From Salipiger bermudensis (GTDB lineage Bacteria; Pseudomonadota; Alphaproteobacteria; Rhodobacterales; Rhodobacteraceae), in assembly GCF_020171625.1 (NCBI RefSeq), contig NZ_JAIUZY010000015.1, forward strand, positions 1 through 64,000: a DNA stretch of 64,000 nt, written 5' to 3'. Shown here piece by piece: positions 33,899-41,886 of this stretch. The position numbers were made by a program, and so were the translations under genes. The notes beneath the pieces were generated by a model, which saw nothing but the letters and a program-made list of their open reading frames with translations, was not told the origin of the DNA and did no database searches. Positions within the stretch are counted from its first letter, which is position 1. Each line of letters opens with the position of its first letter.

Positions 33899-34628
33899 CG
33901 AAGCCGAAGCCCGGGTGGCTGTCGCTGACGCCGATCATGCCGTAGCGGGCGCCGTCGATCAGGTAGAACACCGGGTTGACGTGGGTGATCTCGTACAGCC
34001 CCGGCGGCAGCGCTTCGACCGAGTAGAAGGTGCCCGACAGGAAGGCCAGCGGCGTGACGATGAAGTTGGTGATCGCCGCCATCTGGTCGAACTTGTTGGC
34101 CCAGAGCCCCGCGAGCATCCCCATCGCCGACAGGAAGGCTGCGCCGAGGGTCACGAAGACCAGCAGGATCAGCGGGTGCTGCGGCACCAGCCCGGTTGTC
34201 ACGAACAGCCCCGCTGAGATCGCCACGGCCACGATCAGCCCGCGCGCCACGCCGCCTGCGAGGTATCCCAGCACCAGCTCGAACGGCGCCAGCGGCGGCA
34301 TCAGCGTGTCGACGATGTTGCCCTGCACCTTGGAGACCACGATCGAGGACGAGGTGTTGGCAAAGGCGTTCTGGATCACCGTCATCATCAGGATCCCCGG
34401 CGCGATGAAGTCGGTGAAGGGAATGCCCATCACGTCTCCGCGACGGGGACCGATGGCGATGGTGAAGATCATCAGGAACAGCCCGGCGGTGACCAGAGGC
34501 GCCAGCAATGTCTGGGTCCAGACGTTGATGAAGCGCATCACCTCGCGGCTGCACAGCGTGTAGAGCCCGAGCCAGTTCACCTGCCCGAAGCGGCGCTCGC
34601 CGGGATCTCTGTGCGGATAATCGGTCAT
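33819..34628 (-). CDS. ABC-2 type transporter permease
   Basis: A 269-residue permease of the ABC-2 family (DrrB/NodJ/YadH-like) with six membrane helices. Family landmarks are FINVWTQTLLAPLVTAGLFLMIF, IPFTDFIAPGILMMTVIQNAFANTS, the NIVDTLMPPLAPFELVLGYL segment and the late FYSVEALPPGLYEITHVNPVFYLIDGARYG motif. It needs an ATPase partner, but none is adjacent in this window. AGGAAAGG precedes the ATG. The 3' end overlaps the convergent DMT transporter by 80 bases. Confidence 0.9.
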   Translation of the reverse strand: MTDYPHRDPGERRFGQVNWLGLYTLCSREVMRFINVWTQTLLAPLVTAGLFLMIFTIAIGPRRGDVMGIPFTDFIAPGILMMTVIQNAFANTSSSIVVSKVQGNIVDTLMPPLAPFELVLGYLAGGVARGLIVAVAISAGLFVTTGLVPQHPLILLVFVTLGAAFLSAMGMLAGLWANKFDQMAAITNFIVTPLAFLSGTFYSVEALPPGLYEITHVNPVFYLIDGARYGMIGVSDSHPGFGFVIALAATAAVLLAAWALFRTGWRLKA

Positions 34629-34656
34629 GCGTGGGCCTTTCCTCTGCGGGCTTGGC

Positions 34657-34684
34657 TTGTAACTCGGAATGCGATGACTACAAT
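34657..34684 (+). promoter_or_regulatory. Sigma-70 promoter of gcrA
   Basis: TTGTAA at 34657-34662 and TACAAT at 34679-34684 are separated by 16 bases and lie 65 bases upstream of the gcrA ATG. The -10 is five of six to consensus. No GANTC methylation site overlaps it. Confidence 0.6.
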
Positions 34685-34749
34685 AGGGCCACCCGCGGAA
34701 TTTCCAGGCGGTCCGTTCAGAGGGCCGCCTTTTTCAATGAGGATACGTC

Positions 34750-35352
34750 ATGTCCTGGACCGATGAGCGCGTCGAGCTGCTGAAGAAGATGTGGGCGGAG
34801 GGACAATCCGCCAGCCAGATCGCGAAAGAGCTCGGCGGTGTCACGAGAAATGCCGTGATCGGAAAGGTCCACCGCCTTGGCCTGTCCAACCGGACCGGTG
34901 CTGGTGCCGCCCCCGCGGCCGCTGCGGCGCCCGCCAAGGAAGCGAAGCCGGTCAAGGATGCCAAGCCCGCCGCCAAGCCCAAGCCGGCTCCGGCCGCGCC
35001 CGCGGCCGACGCCGCTCCGCGCGAAGAGGCGGCCGCCGTGCCCGAGACCCGTCCGGCGGTGTCTCCGGCGCGCAAGCAGATCATTCCGGCCGGCCAGCCG
35101 CTGCCGCCGCAGCCGTCTGCCAACGAGATCAGCCCCGAGGCTCTGGCCAAGGTCAGCGAGATCGAGAAGAAGGCCAAGCGGCTGACGCTGATGGAGCTGA
35201 CCGAGCGCACCTGCAAGTGGCCGGTGGGCGACCCCGCGACCGAAGACTTCTGGTTCTGCGGCCTGCCGGTGCAGCAGGGCAAGCCCTACTGCGAGGCGCA
35301 TGTGGGCGTGGCGTTCCAGCCGATGTCGTCGCGCCGCGACCGTCGCCGCTGA
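34750..35352 (+). CDS. gcrA: GcrA family cell-cycle regulator
   Basis: GcrA is an alphaproteobacterial transcription cofactor that binds sigma-70 and recognises GANTC sites methylated by CcrM, linking gene expression to the replication cycle. The DNA-binding helix-turn-helix is at the N-terminus (MSWTDERVELLKKMWAEGQS, ASQIAKELGGVTRNAVIGKV, HRLGLSNR). A low-complexity Ala/Pro/Lys linker spans about 50-120. The conserved sigma-interacting C-terminus has CKWPVGDPATEDFWFCG and PYCEAHVGVAFQP with three cysteines. The 200-residue length is normal for Rhodobacterales. It is monocistronic, with its own promoter and terminator. Confidence 0.96.
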   Translation: MSWTDERVELLKKMWAEGQSASQIAKELGGVTRNAVIGKVHRLGLSNRTGAGAAPAAAAAPAKEAKPVKDAKPAAKPKPAPAAPAADAAPREEAAAVPETRPAVSPARKQIIPAGQPLPPQPSANEISPEALAKVSEIEKKAKRLTLMELTERTCKWPVGDPATEDFWFCGLPVQQGKPYCEAHVGVAFQPMSSRRDRRR

Positions 35353-35385
35353 GGGCAGACACCTAACTAAGTACGCCAGTGCTAG

Positions 35386-35416
35386 AGGCCGCCGCCCACC
35401 GGGACGGCGGCCTTTG
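35386..35416 (+). terminator. Rho-independent terminator of gcrA
   Basis: AGGCCGCCG (35386-35394) pairs perfectly with CGGCGGCCT (35405-35413) around a ten-base loop, followed by TTT. It lies 34 bases after the gcrA stop. Confidence 0.8.
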
Positions 35417-35565
35417 CGCGTCATGTGTTTCTCGAAGGGCCGTCGCGCGTCCGCGTAATCTCCACGTGTCGCGCGACGCGGCGCACACCGGCCAATCGCG
35501 TCGGTGGTGAAACGCCCCTGCCCCAGACGGCTGGCGTGCGCCGAGCGCGACTAAGAGGGACGTAG

Positions 35566-35605
35566 AAAAGAAAAAAGCGGGAACGTCGAAGATCGACGCT
35601 CCCGC
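35566..35605 (-). terminator. Strong orphan rho-independent terminator (minus strand)
   Basis: On the minus strand, GCGGGA-G-CGTCGA pairs with TCGACG-T-TCCCGC (35605-35593 with 35589-35577) around a three-base loop, followed by six T and then TCTTTT. The T run exists only in the leftward direction, so a minus-strand transcript must end here. No recognised minus-strand gene lies within 600 bases upstream of it. Confidence 0.85.
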
Positions 35606-36267
35606 CAGTTGGACCCCGGGACGCAGGCGGTGCATCCACCGGGGCGGCAATTCCATTCGCTCGCATCACCGCGCAACACGACATCCCTGTCCCCGCGGGG
35701 ACAGCGGCACATGCGTCTCGATGACGAGCGGGGGACGAACGGGCTGTCTGTCAGACTCTCCCGGACCGTTGCGGCGCGCTTTCAGGCGAACCCGCACAGC
35801 CTTTCCGGGCCGCACCCATGCGGGTACGGTCGACGGTAACCATCGCGTTCATGACGACACTGCTCCACTCGTGGCCACCGGTTTTTATCGTTTGGCGGCC
35901 TTTATTTTCTGGTACCTGACTACCGCACCGCGGGCGCTTCCACCAGTGCCGATCAGCTTCATTCAGGTCCCGCGCGCTGGCAGCGCCGTGAATGTTGTCG
36001 AAAATCAACACCCCCTCCGGGCGCCCGGCAATCCGCGGAATCACCCCGCAGGCTTTGGAAACCAAAGCAATAAAGGCCCCGGGCGCCTTGACTTCACCGC
36101 CTCGGGCGCGAGTTTGAGCGGGAGGGGCTGTGCATCAGCAAACAGTTTCGTCGCTTGCCCCGCCCGATCCGAGCACGCATTACCCTCGCGTGACGATAAG
36201 ACCACAGATGCGAGACAAGGAGAGACGGCGTGCGAGACGCGACGGCGACACCGCGAGAGGACAGGGC
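35606..36267 (-). other. Unassigned minus-strand transcription unit or small RNA region
   Basis: About 660 bases between the orphan terminator and the flavin reductase start. On the minus strand there is a 33-codon frame at 35852-35751 (MNAMVTVDRTRMGAARKGCA then GSPESAPQRSGRV) with GGAG about ten bases before the ATG. It lies inside a longer open frame starting at 36065. A hairpin GGCCGCC/GGTGGCC lies just upstream (about 35873-35900), and CCCCGCGGGG occurs at 35691-35700. I looked for tmRNA, RNase P, SRP and 6S features and could not match any. It may encode a non-coding RNA or a small peptide; the plus strand should also carry the flavin reductase promoter. Confidence 0.35.
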
Positions 36268-36771
36268 ATGAGCCAGAGCCCGCAGAGCTTCGATCCCGCC
36301 GGAGCCGATCCCCGCGCCTTCCGCAACGCGCTGGGGCAGTTCGTGACCGGAGTCACCGTGGTCACCTGCGCCACCAAGGACGGCCCGATCGGCATCACCG
36401 CCAACAGCTTTGCCAGCGTGTCGCTCGACCCGCCGCTGGTGCTGTGGTCGCCGGCGAAGGACTCGCAGCGCTATGCCTCCTTCATGGCCGCCGAACGCTT
36501 TGCCATCCATGTGCTGAGCCGCGATCAGGCCGCGCTCTGTCGCGGCTTCGCTCGCAATGCCGAGTCCTTCGACCTCGCCGACTGGTCCGCCAGCCCCGAG
36601 GGGGTGCCGCTGATCGAAGGCTGCCTCGCGCGGTTCGAGTGCAGCACCGAGGCGCAGCACGATGCGGGCGATCACTCCATCGTGGTGGGACGGGTGCTGC
36701 GGGTGACGACCCACCACGGCGCCCCGCTGACCTTCTCGGCGGGCGTGTTCGGCGCCTTCACCCCCGATTGA
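36268..36771 (+). CDS. Flavin reductase family protein
   Basis: A 167-residue split-barrel flavin reductase domain protein that reduces FMN or FAD with NAD(P)H, usually for a partner monooxygenase. Family segments are FRNALGQFVTGVTVVTCATKDGPIGITANSFASVSLDPPLVL and later the GDHSIVVGRVLRV strand near the C-terminus, with AERFAIHVLS between. No monooxygenase gene is adjacent. I chose the ATG at 36268 with AGAGGA six bases before it; frames extending back to 36130 add a basic, low-quality leader. It is convergent with the Nudix gene (seven bases between stops). Confidence 0.88.
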   Translation: MSQSPQSFDPAGADPRAFRNALGQFVTGVTVVTCATKDGPIGITANSFASVSLDPPLVLWSPAKDSQRYASFMAAERFAIHVLSRDQAALCRGFARNAESFDLADWSASPEGVPLIEGCLARFECSTEAQHDAGDHSIVVGRVLRVTTHHGAPLTFSAGVFGAFTPD

Positions 36772-36778
36772 GGCGCGG

Positions 36779-37240
36779 CTAGACGGCCCGTTTGAGCAAC
36801 TGCCTGATGACCGGCTGCTTACGCGGTTTGTCGACCAGCGACAGCAGCAGTTCGGACAGTTCAGGCTCGTGCACGCGTTTGGCGGCGGCCTTCGGCGAGA
36901 ACCAGTGGCGGGTGCGCTGGTTGCGCTCTTTCCAGCGCCGCTTCAGCTTCTCGACGATCATCGGATAGACCTCGACCCGGCAGGGCAGGCTGCTGCCATC
37001 GTCGAGGATCTTGTCGTAATGGAAGCTGCCGAGCACCTCGCGGCTGATATGCCCGACCGCCCCGGCCTCTTCGAGCGCCTCGATCTCGGCCGCGGCCCAG
37101 GGCTTCTTGCCGTCCATGAGCCAGCCCTTCGGCATCACCCAGCGCCCGGTATCGCGAGACGTCACCATCAGGACCTGAAGGTTGCCCTTCTTGTCCCAAT
37201 GCATGGGGAGGGCGCCGATCTGCTCGCCGATATCCGTCAT
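36779..37240 (-). CDS. Nudix-fold hydrolase (DIPP-like), degenerate Nudix box
   Basis: A 153-residue Nudix-fold protein that begins MTDIGEQIGALPMHWDKKGN and contains RWVMPKGWLMDGKKPWAAAEIEALEEAGAVG. The PKGW motif is typical of the diphosphoinositol/dinucleotide-type hydrolases of Rhodobacteraceae. In the Nudix box the glutamate of Gx5E is a lysine and the arginine of REUxEExGU is an isoleucine, but the metal-binding EExG glutamates remain. Activity is therefore likely but perhaps altered. CGGAG precedes the ATG. Substrate cannot be assigned. It is divergent from pdxJ. Confidence 0.85.
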   Translation of the reverse strand: MTDIGEQIGALPMHWDKKGNLQVLMVTSRDTGRWVMPKGWLMDGKKPWAAAEIEALEEAGAVGHISREVLGSFHYDKILDDGSSLPCRVEVYPMIVEKLKRRWKERNQRTRHWFSPKAAAKRVHEPELSELLLSLVDKPRKQPVIRQLLKRAV

Positions 37241-37484
37241 AAGGCTCCGTCTGTGCTGTCGGACGTATCAGACAGGACTACAGCCTGTCGGTATACGAAG
37301 TATGACAGCTTGATGATGTGACGAGATTTATTTCGCGGCGCGGCCCCCAACAGGGCGCAGACCGTGCGGAAATCTCCCCCTCGAGCCGCGCCCAAATCCC
37401 CTAGACAGCACCGAAATCGGTTTCCCCCGCGACGCGGATGCGGCTAGGGTCCGCCCGTTGAGTATTGCCTCGCGAGGAAGCGAA

Positions 37485-38237
37485 ATGACCGAATATGCCG
37501 GACGCCTGCGGCTGGGCGTCAACATCGACCACGTCGCCACCGTGCGCAACGCCCGCGGCGGCGCCTATCCCTGCCCGCTGCGCGCCGCGAAACTCGCCCA
37601 GGAGGCTGGCGCCGACGGCATCACCGCCCACCTGCGCGAAGACCGCCGGCACATCTCGGACGCCGATATCGACGGGCTGATGGACAGCCTGTCGCTGCCG
37701 CTCAACCTCGAGATGGCGGCCACCGAGGAGATGCAGGCCATCGCCCTGCGCCACAAGCCGCACGCGGTCTGCATCGTCCCGGAAAAGCGCGAGGAACGCA
37801 CCACCGAGGGCGGGCTCGAAGTGGCCAAGGACGAGAACCGGCTGGCGCATTTCATCGAGCCGCTGCGTGCGGCGGGCTGCCGGCTGTCGCTGTTCATCGG
37901 CGCCGACGAGGCGCAGGTGGCGGCTTCGGCACGGATCGGTGCGGCGGTGGTCGAGCTGCACACCGGGTCCTATTGCGACTTTCACGCCGAGGAGAAGTTC
38001 GCCGAGCGCGATGCCGAGCTCGAGCGCCTGCGCGAGATGGCGGCCTATGCGCATTCGCTGGGGCTCGAGGTCCATGCCGGGCACGGCCTCACCTACGAGA
38101 CCGTCGCCCCGATCGCGCAGATCCCCGAGGTCATCGAGCTGAATATCGGGCACTTCCTGATCGGCGAGGCGCTGTTCCGCGGCCTCGGGCCCGCGATCGA
38201 AGAGATGCGCCGGCTGATGGACGCCGCCCGCGCATGA
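37485..38237 (+). CDS. pdxJ: Pyridoxine 5'-phosphate synthase
   Basis: PdxJ condenses 1-deoxy-D-xylulose 5-phosphate with 3-amino-2-oxopropyl phosphate in de novo vitamin B6 synthesis. The 250-residue TIM-barrel protein shows RLGVNIDHVATVRNARGG, ITAHLREDRRHI, VCIVPEKREERTTEGG, VELHTGSYC, VHAGHGLTYETV and ELNIGHFLIGEALF, all canonical. GAGGA lies six bases before the chosen ATG; the frame could start earlier but without a ribosome-binding site. It overlaps the next gene by ATGA and begins a pdxJ-deaminase-acpS operon. Confidence 0.97.
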   Translation: MTEYAGRLRLGVNIDHVATVRNARGGAYPCPLRAAKLAQEAGADGITAHLREDRRHISDADIDGLMDSLSLPLNLEMAATEEMQAIALRHKPHAVCIVPEKREERTTEGGLEVAKDENRLAHFIEPLRAAGCRLSLFIGADEAQVAASARIGAAVVELHTGSYCDFHAEEKFAERDAELERLREMAAYAHSLGLEVHAGHGLTYETVAPIAQIPEVIELNIGHFLIGEALFRGLGPAIEEMRRLMDAARA

Positions 38238-38692
38238 CGCCGACCCCGGCAGAACGCGAGACGCTCGACGCGGTGATCGCCGCCGCGCTCGAGCGCTTCA
38301 CCCCCGGCGAGGGGCCGGTCTTCACTGCCGCCGTGCTGCGCGGCGACGAGGTTCTTGCGCTCTCGGCCAACGAGGTCTCCGCGCGCTGCGACGCCTCGCG
38401 CCATGCCGAGATCGTCGCCATCGAGACCGCCAGCCGCGCGCTCGGCACCACCAAGCTTGACGGCTGCACGCTGATCGCCTCGATGCAGCCCTGCGAGATG
38501 TGCCTTGCGGCGATGCGGTGGGCCGGGATCGACCGGCTGGTCTTTGCCATGACGCAGGAGCTGGCGCCGACGTTCTTCCAGTTCCCGAGCCTCGGGATCG
38601 CGGACTATGCCCGCGCCTGCGACCACGCCTTCGACTGGCATGGCGGGCACGGCGCCGACCGCCTGAGCCAGATCTACCGGGGCGAGGCATGA
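38234..38692 (+). CDS. Nucleoside/cytidine deaminase family protein
   Basis: A 152-residue zinc deaminase. H57 and E59 lie in [10 protein letters not shown], and C87 and C90 in MQPCEMC, the CDA/tRNA-deaminase zinc site with its catalytic glutamate. It resembles guanine/nucleoside deaminases of the TadA-like superfamily but is not TadA by its surrounding sequence. The substrate is unknown. It overlaps pdxJ and acpS by four bases at either end (ATGA), so all three are co-translated. The link to B6 or ACP metabolism is not obvious. Confidence 0.88.
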   Translation: MTPTPAERETLDAVIAAALERFTPGEGPVFTAAVLRGDEVLALSANEVSARCDASRHAEIVAIETASRALGTTKLDGCTLIASMQPCEMCLAAMRWAGIDRLVFAMTQELAPTFFQFPSLGIADYARACDHAFDWHGGHGADRLSQIYRGEA

Positions 38693-39093
38693 TCCTCGGC
38701 ATCGGCACCGATCTGGCCAATATCGAGCGCATCGAGCGCACGCTTGCGCGCTTTGGTGACAGGTTCCGCAACAGGGTCTTCACCGAGACCGAGCAGAGCA
38801 AGGCCGAACGTCGCAAGGACGTGGCGGGCACCTATGCCAAGCGGTGGGCCGCCAAGGAGGCTTGCTCGAAGGCGCTTGGCACCGGGCTGCGCATGGGCAT
38901 CGCGTGGAAGGACATGGCGGTCACCAACCTGCCCACCGGGCAGCCGGTGATGGCGCTGACGGGCTGGGCGCTCGAGCGGCTCGAGAGCATGACCCCGCCG
39001 GGCCACGAGACCATCGTCCACGTGACCCTGACCGACGATCACCCCTGGGCACAGGCCTTCGTGGTGATCGAGGCGCGCCCGGTCGAGCGCTGA
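38689..39093 (+). CDS. acpS: Holo-[acyl-carrier-protein] synthase
   Basis: AcpS transfers 4'-phosphopantetheine from CoA to the serine of ACP, activating fatty acid synthesis. The 134-residue protein begins [20 protein letters not shown], with the metal-binding D8. The second motif is [18 protein letters not shown] (WxxKEAxxKA), followed by [18 protein letters not shown]. The pdxJ-acpS neighbourhood is conserved in many proteobacteria. The start overlaps the deaminase stop as ATGA. Confidence 0.96.
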   Translation: MILGIGTDLANIERIERTLARFGDRFRNRVFTETEQSKAERRKDVAGTYAKRWAAKEACSKALGTGLRMGIAWKDMAVTNLPTGQPVMALTGWALERLESMTPPGHETIVHVTLTDDHPWAQAFVVIEARPVER

Positions 39094-39121
39094 ACGCTCG
39101 ACACGCGCCCCCCGTAATCCC

Positions 39122-40192
39122 TCAGCCGCGGATGATGCGGTTGACGTGCCCCATCTTGCGACCGGCCTTCACGGCGTCCTTGCCGTAGAGATGGATCGCG
39201 GTGTCGGCCTCGGTCGCCAGCTCGGGCAGCCTGTCGAGATCGTCGCCGATCAGGTTCTCCATCTGCACGTCGGCAAAGCGGCTGCCGTCGCCCAGCGGCC
39301 AGTTGGCCACGGCGCGGATGTGCTGCTCGAACTGGTCGATGGTGCAGCCGTTCTGGGTCCAGTGACCGGAATTGTGCACCCGCGGCGCGATCTCGTTGAC
39401 CAGAAGCCCCTGCGGGGTCACGAACAGCTCCACCCCCATCACGCCGACATAGTTCAGCGCGTTGAGGATCTTGGCCGCCAGCAGCACCGCGTCGGTGCGC
39501 TGCGCCTGCGACAGCCGCGCCGGCACCGTGGTGGTGCGCAGGATGCCCTCGCTGTGGATGTTCTCGCCGGGATCGAAGCAGGCCACGGCGCCGTCGGCGC
39601 TGCGGGCCGCGATGACCGAGATCTCGCAGGAGAACTCGACGAAGCCCTCGAGGATTGCCGGCGCGCCGCGCATCTCCTCGAGCGCCGCTGCCGCGTCTTC
39701 GGGGCTGTCGATCCGCGCCTGCCCCTTGCCGTCATAGCCGAAGCGCCGGGTCTTGAGGATCGACGGCGTGCCGATGATCTCGAGCGCCTGCGTCAGGCTT
39801 TCCGCGTCGGTGATGTCGGCGAAGGGCGCGGTCTTCAGGCCGAGATCGGTGAGGAAGGTCTTTTCCGTCAGCCGATCCTGGCTCACCCGCAGCGCCTCGC
39901 GGCCGGGGCGGATCGGGCACAGCGCCTGCAGCGTGTCGAGCGCCGCGGTGGGGATGTTCTCGAACTCGTAGGTGATGACATCGACCGACGCCGCGAATGC
40001 CTCGAGCGCGGCGGTGTCCTCGTAGGGCGCGGTGGTCACCGCGTCGGCCACATGACCGGCGGGCGGTGCCTCGCCGGGCTCGTAGACATGGCAGCGCAGG
40101 CCGAGGCGGCTGGCCGCGACCGAAAGCATACGGCCCAGCTGTCCGCCGCCGAGAATGCCGATGGTGGCGCCCTGTGGAAGTGGTTCGGTCAT
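39122..40192 (-). CDS. purK: 5-(carboxyamino)imidazole ribonucleotide synthase
   Basis: PurK makes N5-carboxyaminoimidazole ribonucleotide from AIR, ATP and bicarbonate in purine synthesis. The 356-residue ATP-grasp protein has the GILGGGQLGRMLSVAASRLG start, the PSILKTRRFGYDGKGQ lysine loop, the FVEFSCEISVIAARS strand and NEIAPRVHNSGHWTQNGC near the C-terminus. GGAGG lies five bases upstream of the ATG. It follows purE by 73 bases on the same strand, the usual purE-purK order. Confidence 0.96.
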   Translation of the reverse strand: MTEPLPQGATIGILGGGQLGRMLSVAASRLGLRCHVYEPGEAPPAGHVADAVTTAPYEDTAALEAFAASVDVITYEFENIPTAALDTLQALCPIRPGREALRVSQDRLTEKTFLTDLGLKTAPFADITDAESLTQALEIIGTPSILKTRRFGYDGKGQARIDSPEDAAAALEEMRGAPAILEGFVEFSCEISVIAARSADGAVACFDPGENIHSEGILRTTTVPARLSQAQRTDAVLLAAKILNALNYVGVMGVELFVTPQGLLVNEIAPRVHNSGHWTQNGCTIDQFEQHIRAVANWPLGDGSRFADVQMENLIGDDLDRLPELATEADTAIHLYGKDAVKAGRKMGHVNRIIRG

Positions 40193-40265
40193 GTCAGCCT
40201 CCGGAATCGTGATCCTGCGCCGCTTCTTGCGCGAAACGCCGCCGCTGACAAGCCGCGCCGGCCGA

Positions 40266-40760
40266 TCAGTCGCGCACCGGCTCGTCCGGGATCGAGGCCG
40301 AGAGCGCCTCGCGCCACGCGTCGAGCCGCTCCGCCAGGGCCGGATCCTGCAGCGCGAGGATGCCCGCCGCCATCAGCCCGGCATTGGCCGCGCCGGCACC
40401 GCCGATGGCCATGGTGCCGACCGGGAAGCCGCGCGGCATCTGCAGGATGGAATAAAGGCTGTCGACGCCCGACAGCGCCTTGGTCTGCACCGGCACGCCG
40501 ATCACCGGCACGCGGGTTTTCGACGCCATCATGCCCGGCAGGTGCGCCGCGCCGCCGGCGCCCGCGATGATGACCTGAAGACCGCGTCCGGCGGCCTCCT
40601 TGCCATAGGTCCAGAGCCGATCCGGCGTGCGGTGGGCCGAGACGATCTTGACCTCGTAGGCCACGCCCAGCTCGTCGAGCATCCTTGCGGCCTCTTCCAT
40701 GGTGGGCCAGTCCGACTGGCTGCCCATGATGATGCCGACCTTGACCGTGTCTTCCGCCAT
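40266..40760 (-). CDS. purE: 5-(carboxyamino)imidazole ribonucleotide mutase
   Basis: PurE converts N5-CAIR to CAIR. The 164-residue class I enzyme has the [16 protein letters not shown] phosphate-binding start, [12 protein letters not shown] with the catalytic histidine, and the [16 protein letters not shown] and [14 protein letters not shown] loops. The ATG at 40760 is preceded by GGCAGGAA; the longer frame to 40823 has an unnatural leader. It forms a two-gene operon with purK. Confidence 0.97.
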   Translation of the reverse strand: MAEDTVKVGIIMGSQSDWPTMEEAARMLDELGVAYEVKIVSAHRTPDRLWTYGKEAAGRGLQVIIAGAGGAAHLPGMMASKTRVPVIGVPVQTKALSGVDSLYSILQMPRGFPVGTMAIGGAGAANAGLMAAGILALQDPALAERLDAWREALSASIPDEPVRD

Positions 40761-40851
40761 TTCCTGCCCTGACCTGTCGCAAAAAGAAGCCCGCACTATA
40801 GCGGCTGGCCGCCCCGTGTCCATGCGTCCGGGGCGGCCGTTTGACGGAACG

Positions 40852-41712
40852 TCAGTCGCCGATCTTGTCCTGCGTCCTGGTCTCGAAATCCGAGGCCGCG
40901 TGACGCTCGCGCAGCTGCTCGCTGGGCTCGCCGCTCATCGCGTTGACCATGCGACCGCGCTGCACCGCCGGGCGCGCGCCAACCTCGTCGGCCCAGCGGA
41001 TGACGTTCTTGTAGCTCTGCACGTCGAGGAACTCGCCCGCGTCGTAGGAGCCGCCCTTCACGGTGCGGCCATACCACGGCCAGATCGCCATGTCGGCGAT
41101 GGTGTAGTCGTGGCCGGTGATGAACTTGCGATCGGCCAGCGCCCGGTCGAGCACGTCGAGCTGGCGCTTCACCTCCATGGTGAAGCGGTCGATCGGGTAT
41201 TCCATCTTGTAGGGCGCATAGGCGTAGAAATGCCCGAAGCCGCCGCCCAGGTAGGGCGCACTGCCCATCTGCCAGAACAGCCAGGACAGCATCTCGGCGC
41301 GGTTCTCGGGGGCCCCGAGGAAGGCGCCGAACTTTTCCGCGAGGTGCATCAGGATGGCACCGGATTCGAACACCCGTACCGGCTTGTCGCCCGAGCGGTC
41401 GAGCAATGCCGGGATCTTGGAGTTGGGGTTGATCTCGACGAAGCCCGAGCCGAACTGGTCGCCATCGCCGATCTTGATCAGCCAGGCGTCGTACTCGGCC
41501 TGCGAGAAGCCCGCCTCGAGCAGCTCCTCGAACATGATGGTGACCTTCTGGCCGTTCGGCGTGGCGAGGCTGTAGAGCTGGAACGGATGCTCACCGACCG
41601 GCAGCTCCTTGTCATGGGTCGCACCGGCGATGGGGCGGTTGAGCGAGCCCCAGGTGCCGCCGTTGTCCTTTTCCCACTTCCAGACCTTGGGCGGGGTATA
41701 CTCTTCGGTCAT
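40852..41712 (-). CDS. yghU: Glutathione-dependent disulfide-bond oxidoreductase (YghU/YfcG-type GST)
   Basis: A 286-residue Nu-class glutathione S-transferase-like protein with disulfide reductase activity in the characterised homologues. Family landmarks are [36 protein letters not shown] at the N-terminus, the thioredoxin-like domain with [19 protein letters not shown] and [16 protein letters not shown], and the helical domain with [19 protein letters not shown] precedes the ATG at 41712. It likely buffers thiol redox state in the cytoplasm and is transcribed away from the DNA-repair helicase gene. Confidence 0.92.
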   Translation of the reverse strand: MTEEYTPPKVWKWEKDNGGTWGSLNRPIAGATHDKELPVGEHPFQLYSLATPNGQKVTIMFEELLEAGFSQAEYDAWLIKIGDGDQFGSGFVEINPNSKIPALLDRSGDKPVRVFESGAILMHLAEKFGAFLGAPENRAEMLSWLFWQMGSAPYLGGGFGHFYAYAPYKMEYPIDRFTMEVKRQLDVLDRALADRKFITGHDYTIADMAIWPWYGRTVKGGSYDAGEFLDVQSYKNVIRWADEVGARPAVQRGRMVNAMSGEPSEQLRERHAASDFETRTQDKIGD

Positions 41713-41886
41713 CTCTCTGTCTCCCTTGCGGTGGTTGGGCGAAAGGTAACGTCGCCGGGCAGGAATGCCAGTGCCGCCCCTGTGCGGAGGGGCACAGGCC
41801 CGTCGCGCGGGGCCGCGCAGCCCATTTCGCGCGCGCGAATTGCCAGCTCTCTGTCGCAATCGCGTGTGCCGCCCTATCTATGGCCC

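Noticed and set aside
35363-35656. A 97-codon minus-strand frame across the orphan terminator
   Set aside because: It would read straight through the strong terminator hairpin and has no domain; the hairpin is more credible than the frame.
35606-36120. Candidate permuted tmRNA, RNase P RNA or SRP RNA on the minus strand
   Set aside because: I could not find a tag-peptide frame, a GGTTCGAATCC arm with CCA, the RNase P core motifs or the SRP GGAAG loop. It is kept only as an unidentified transcript.
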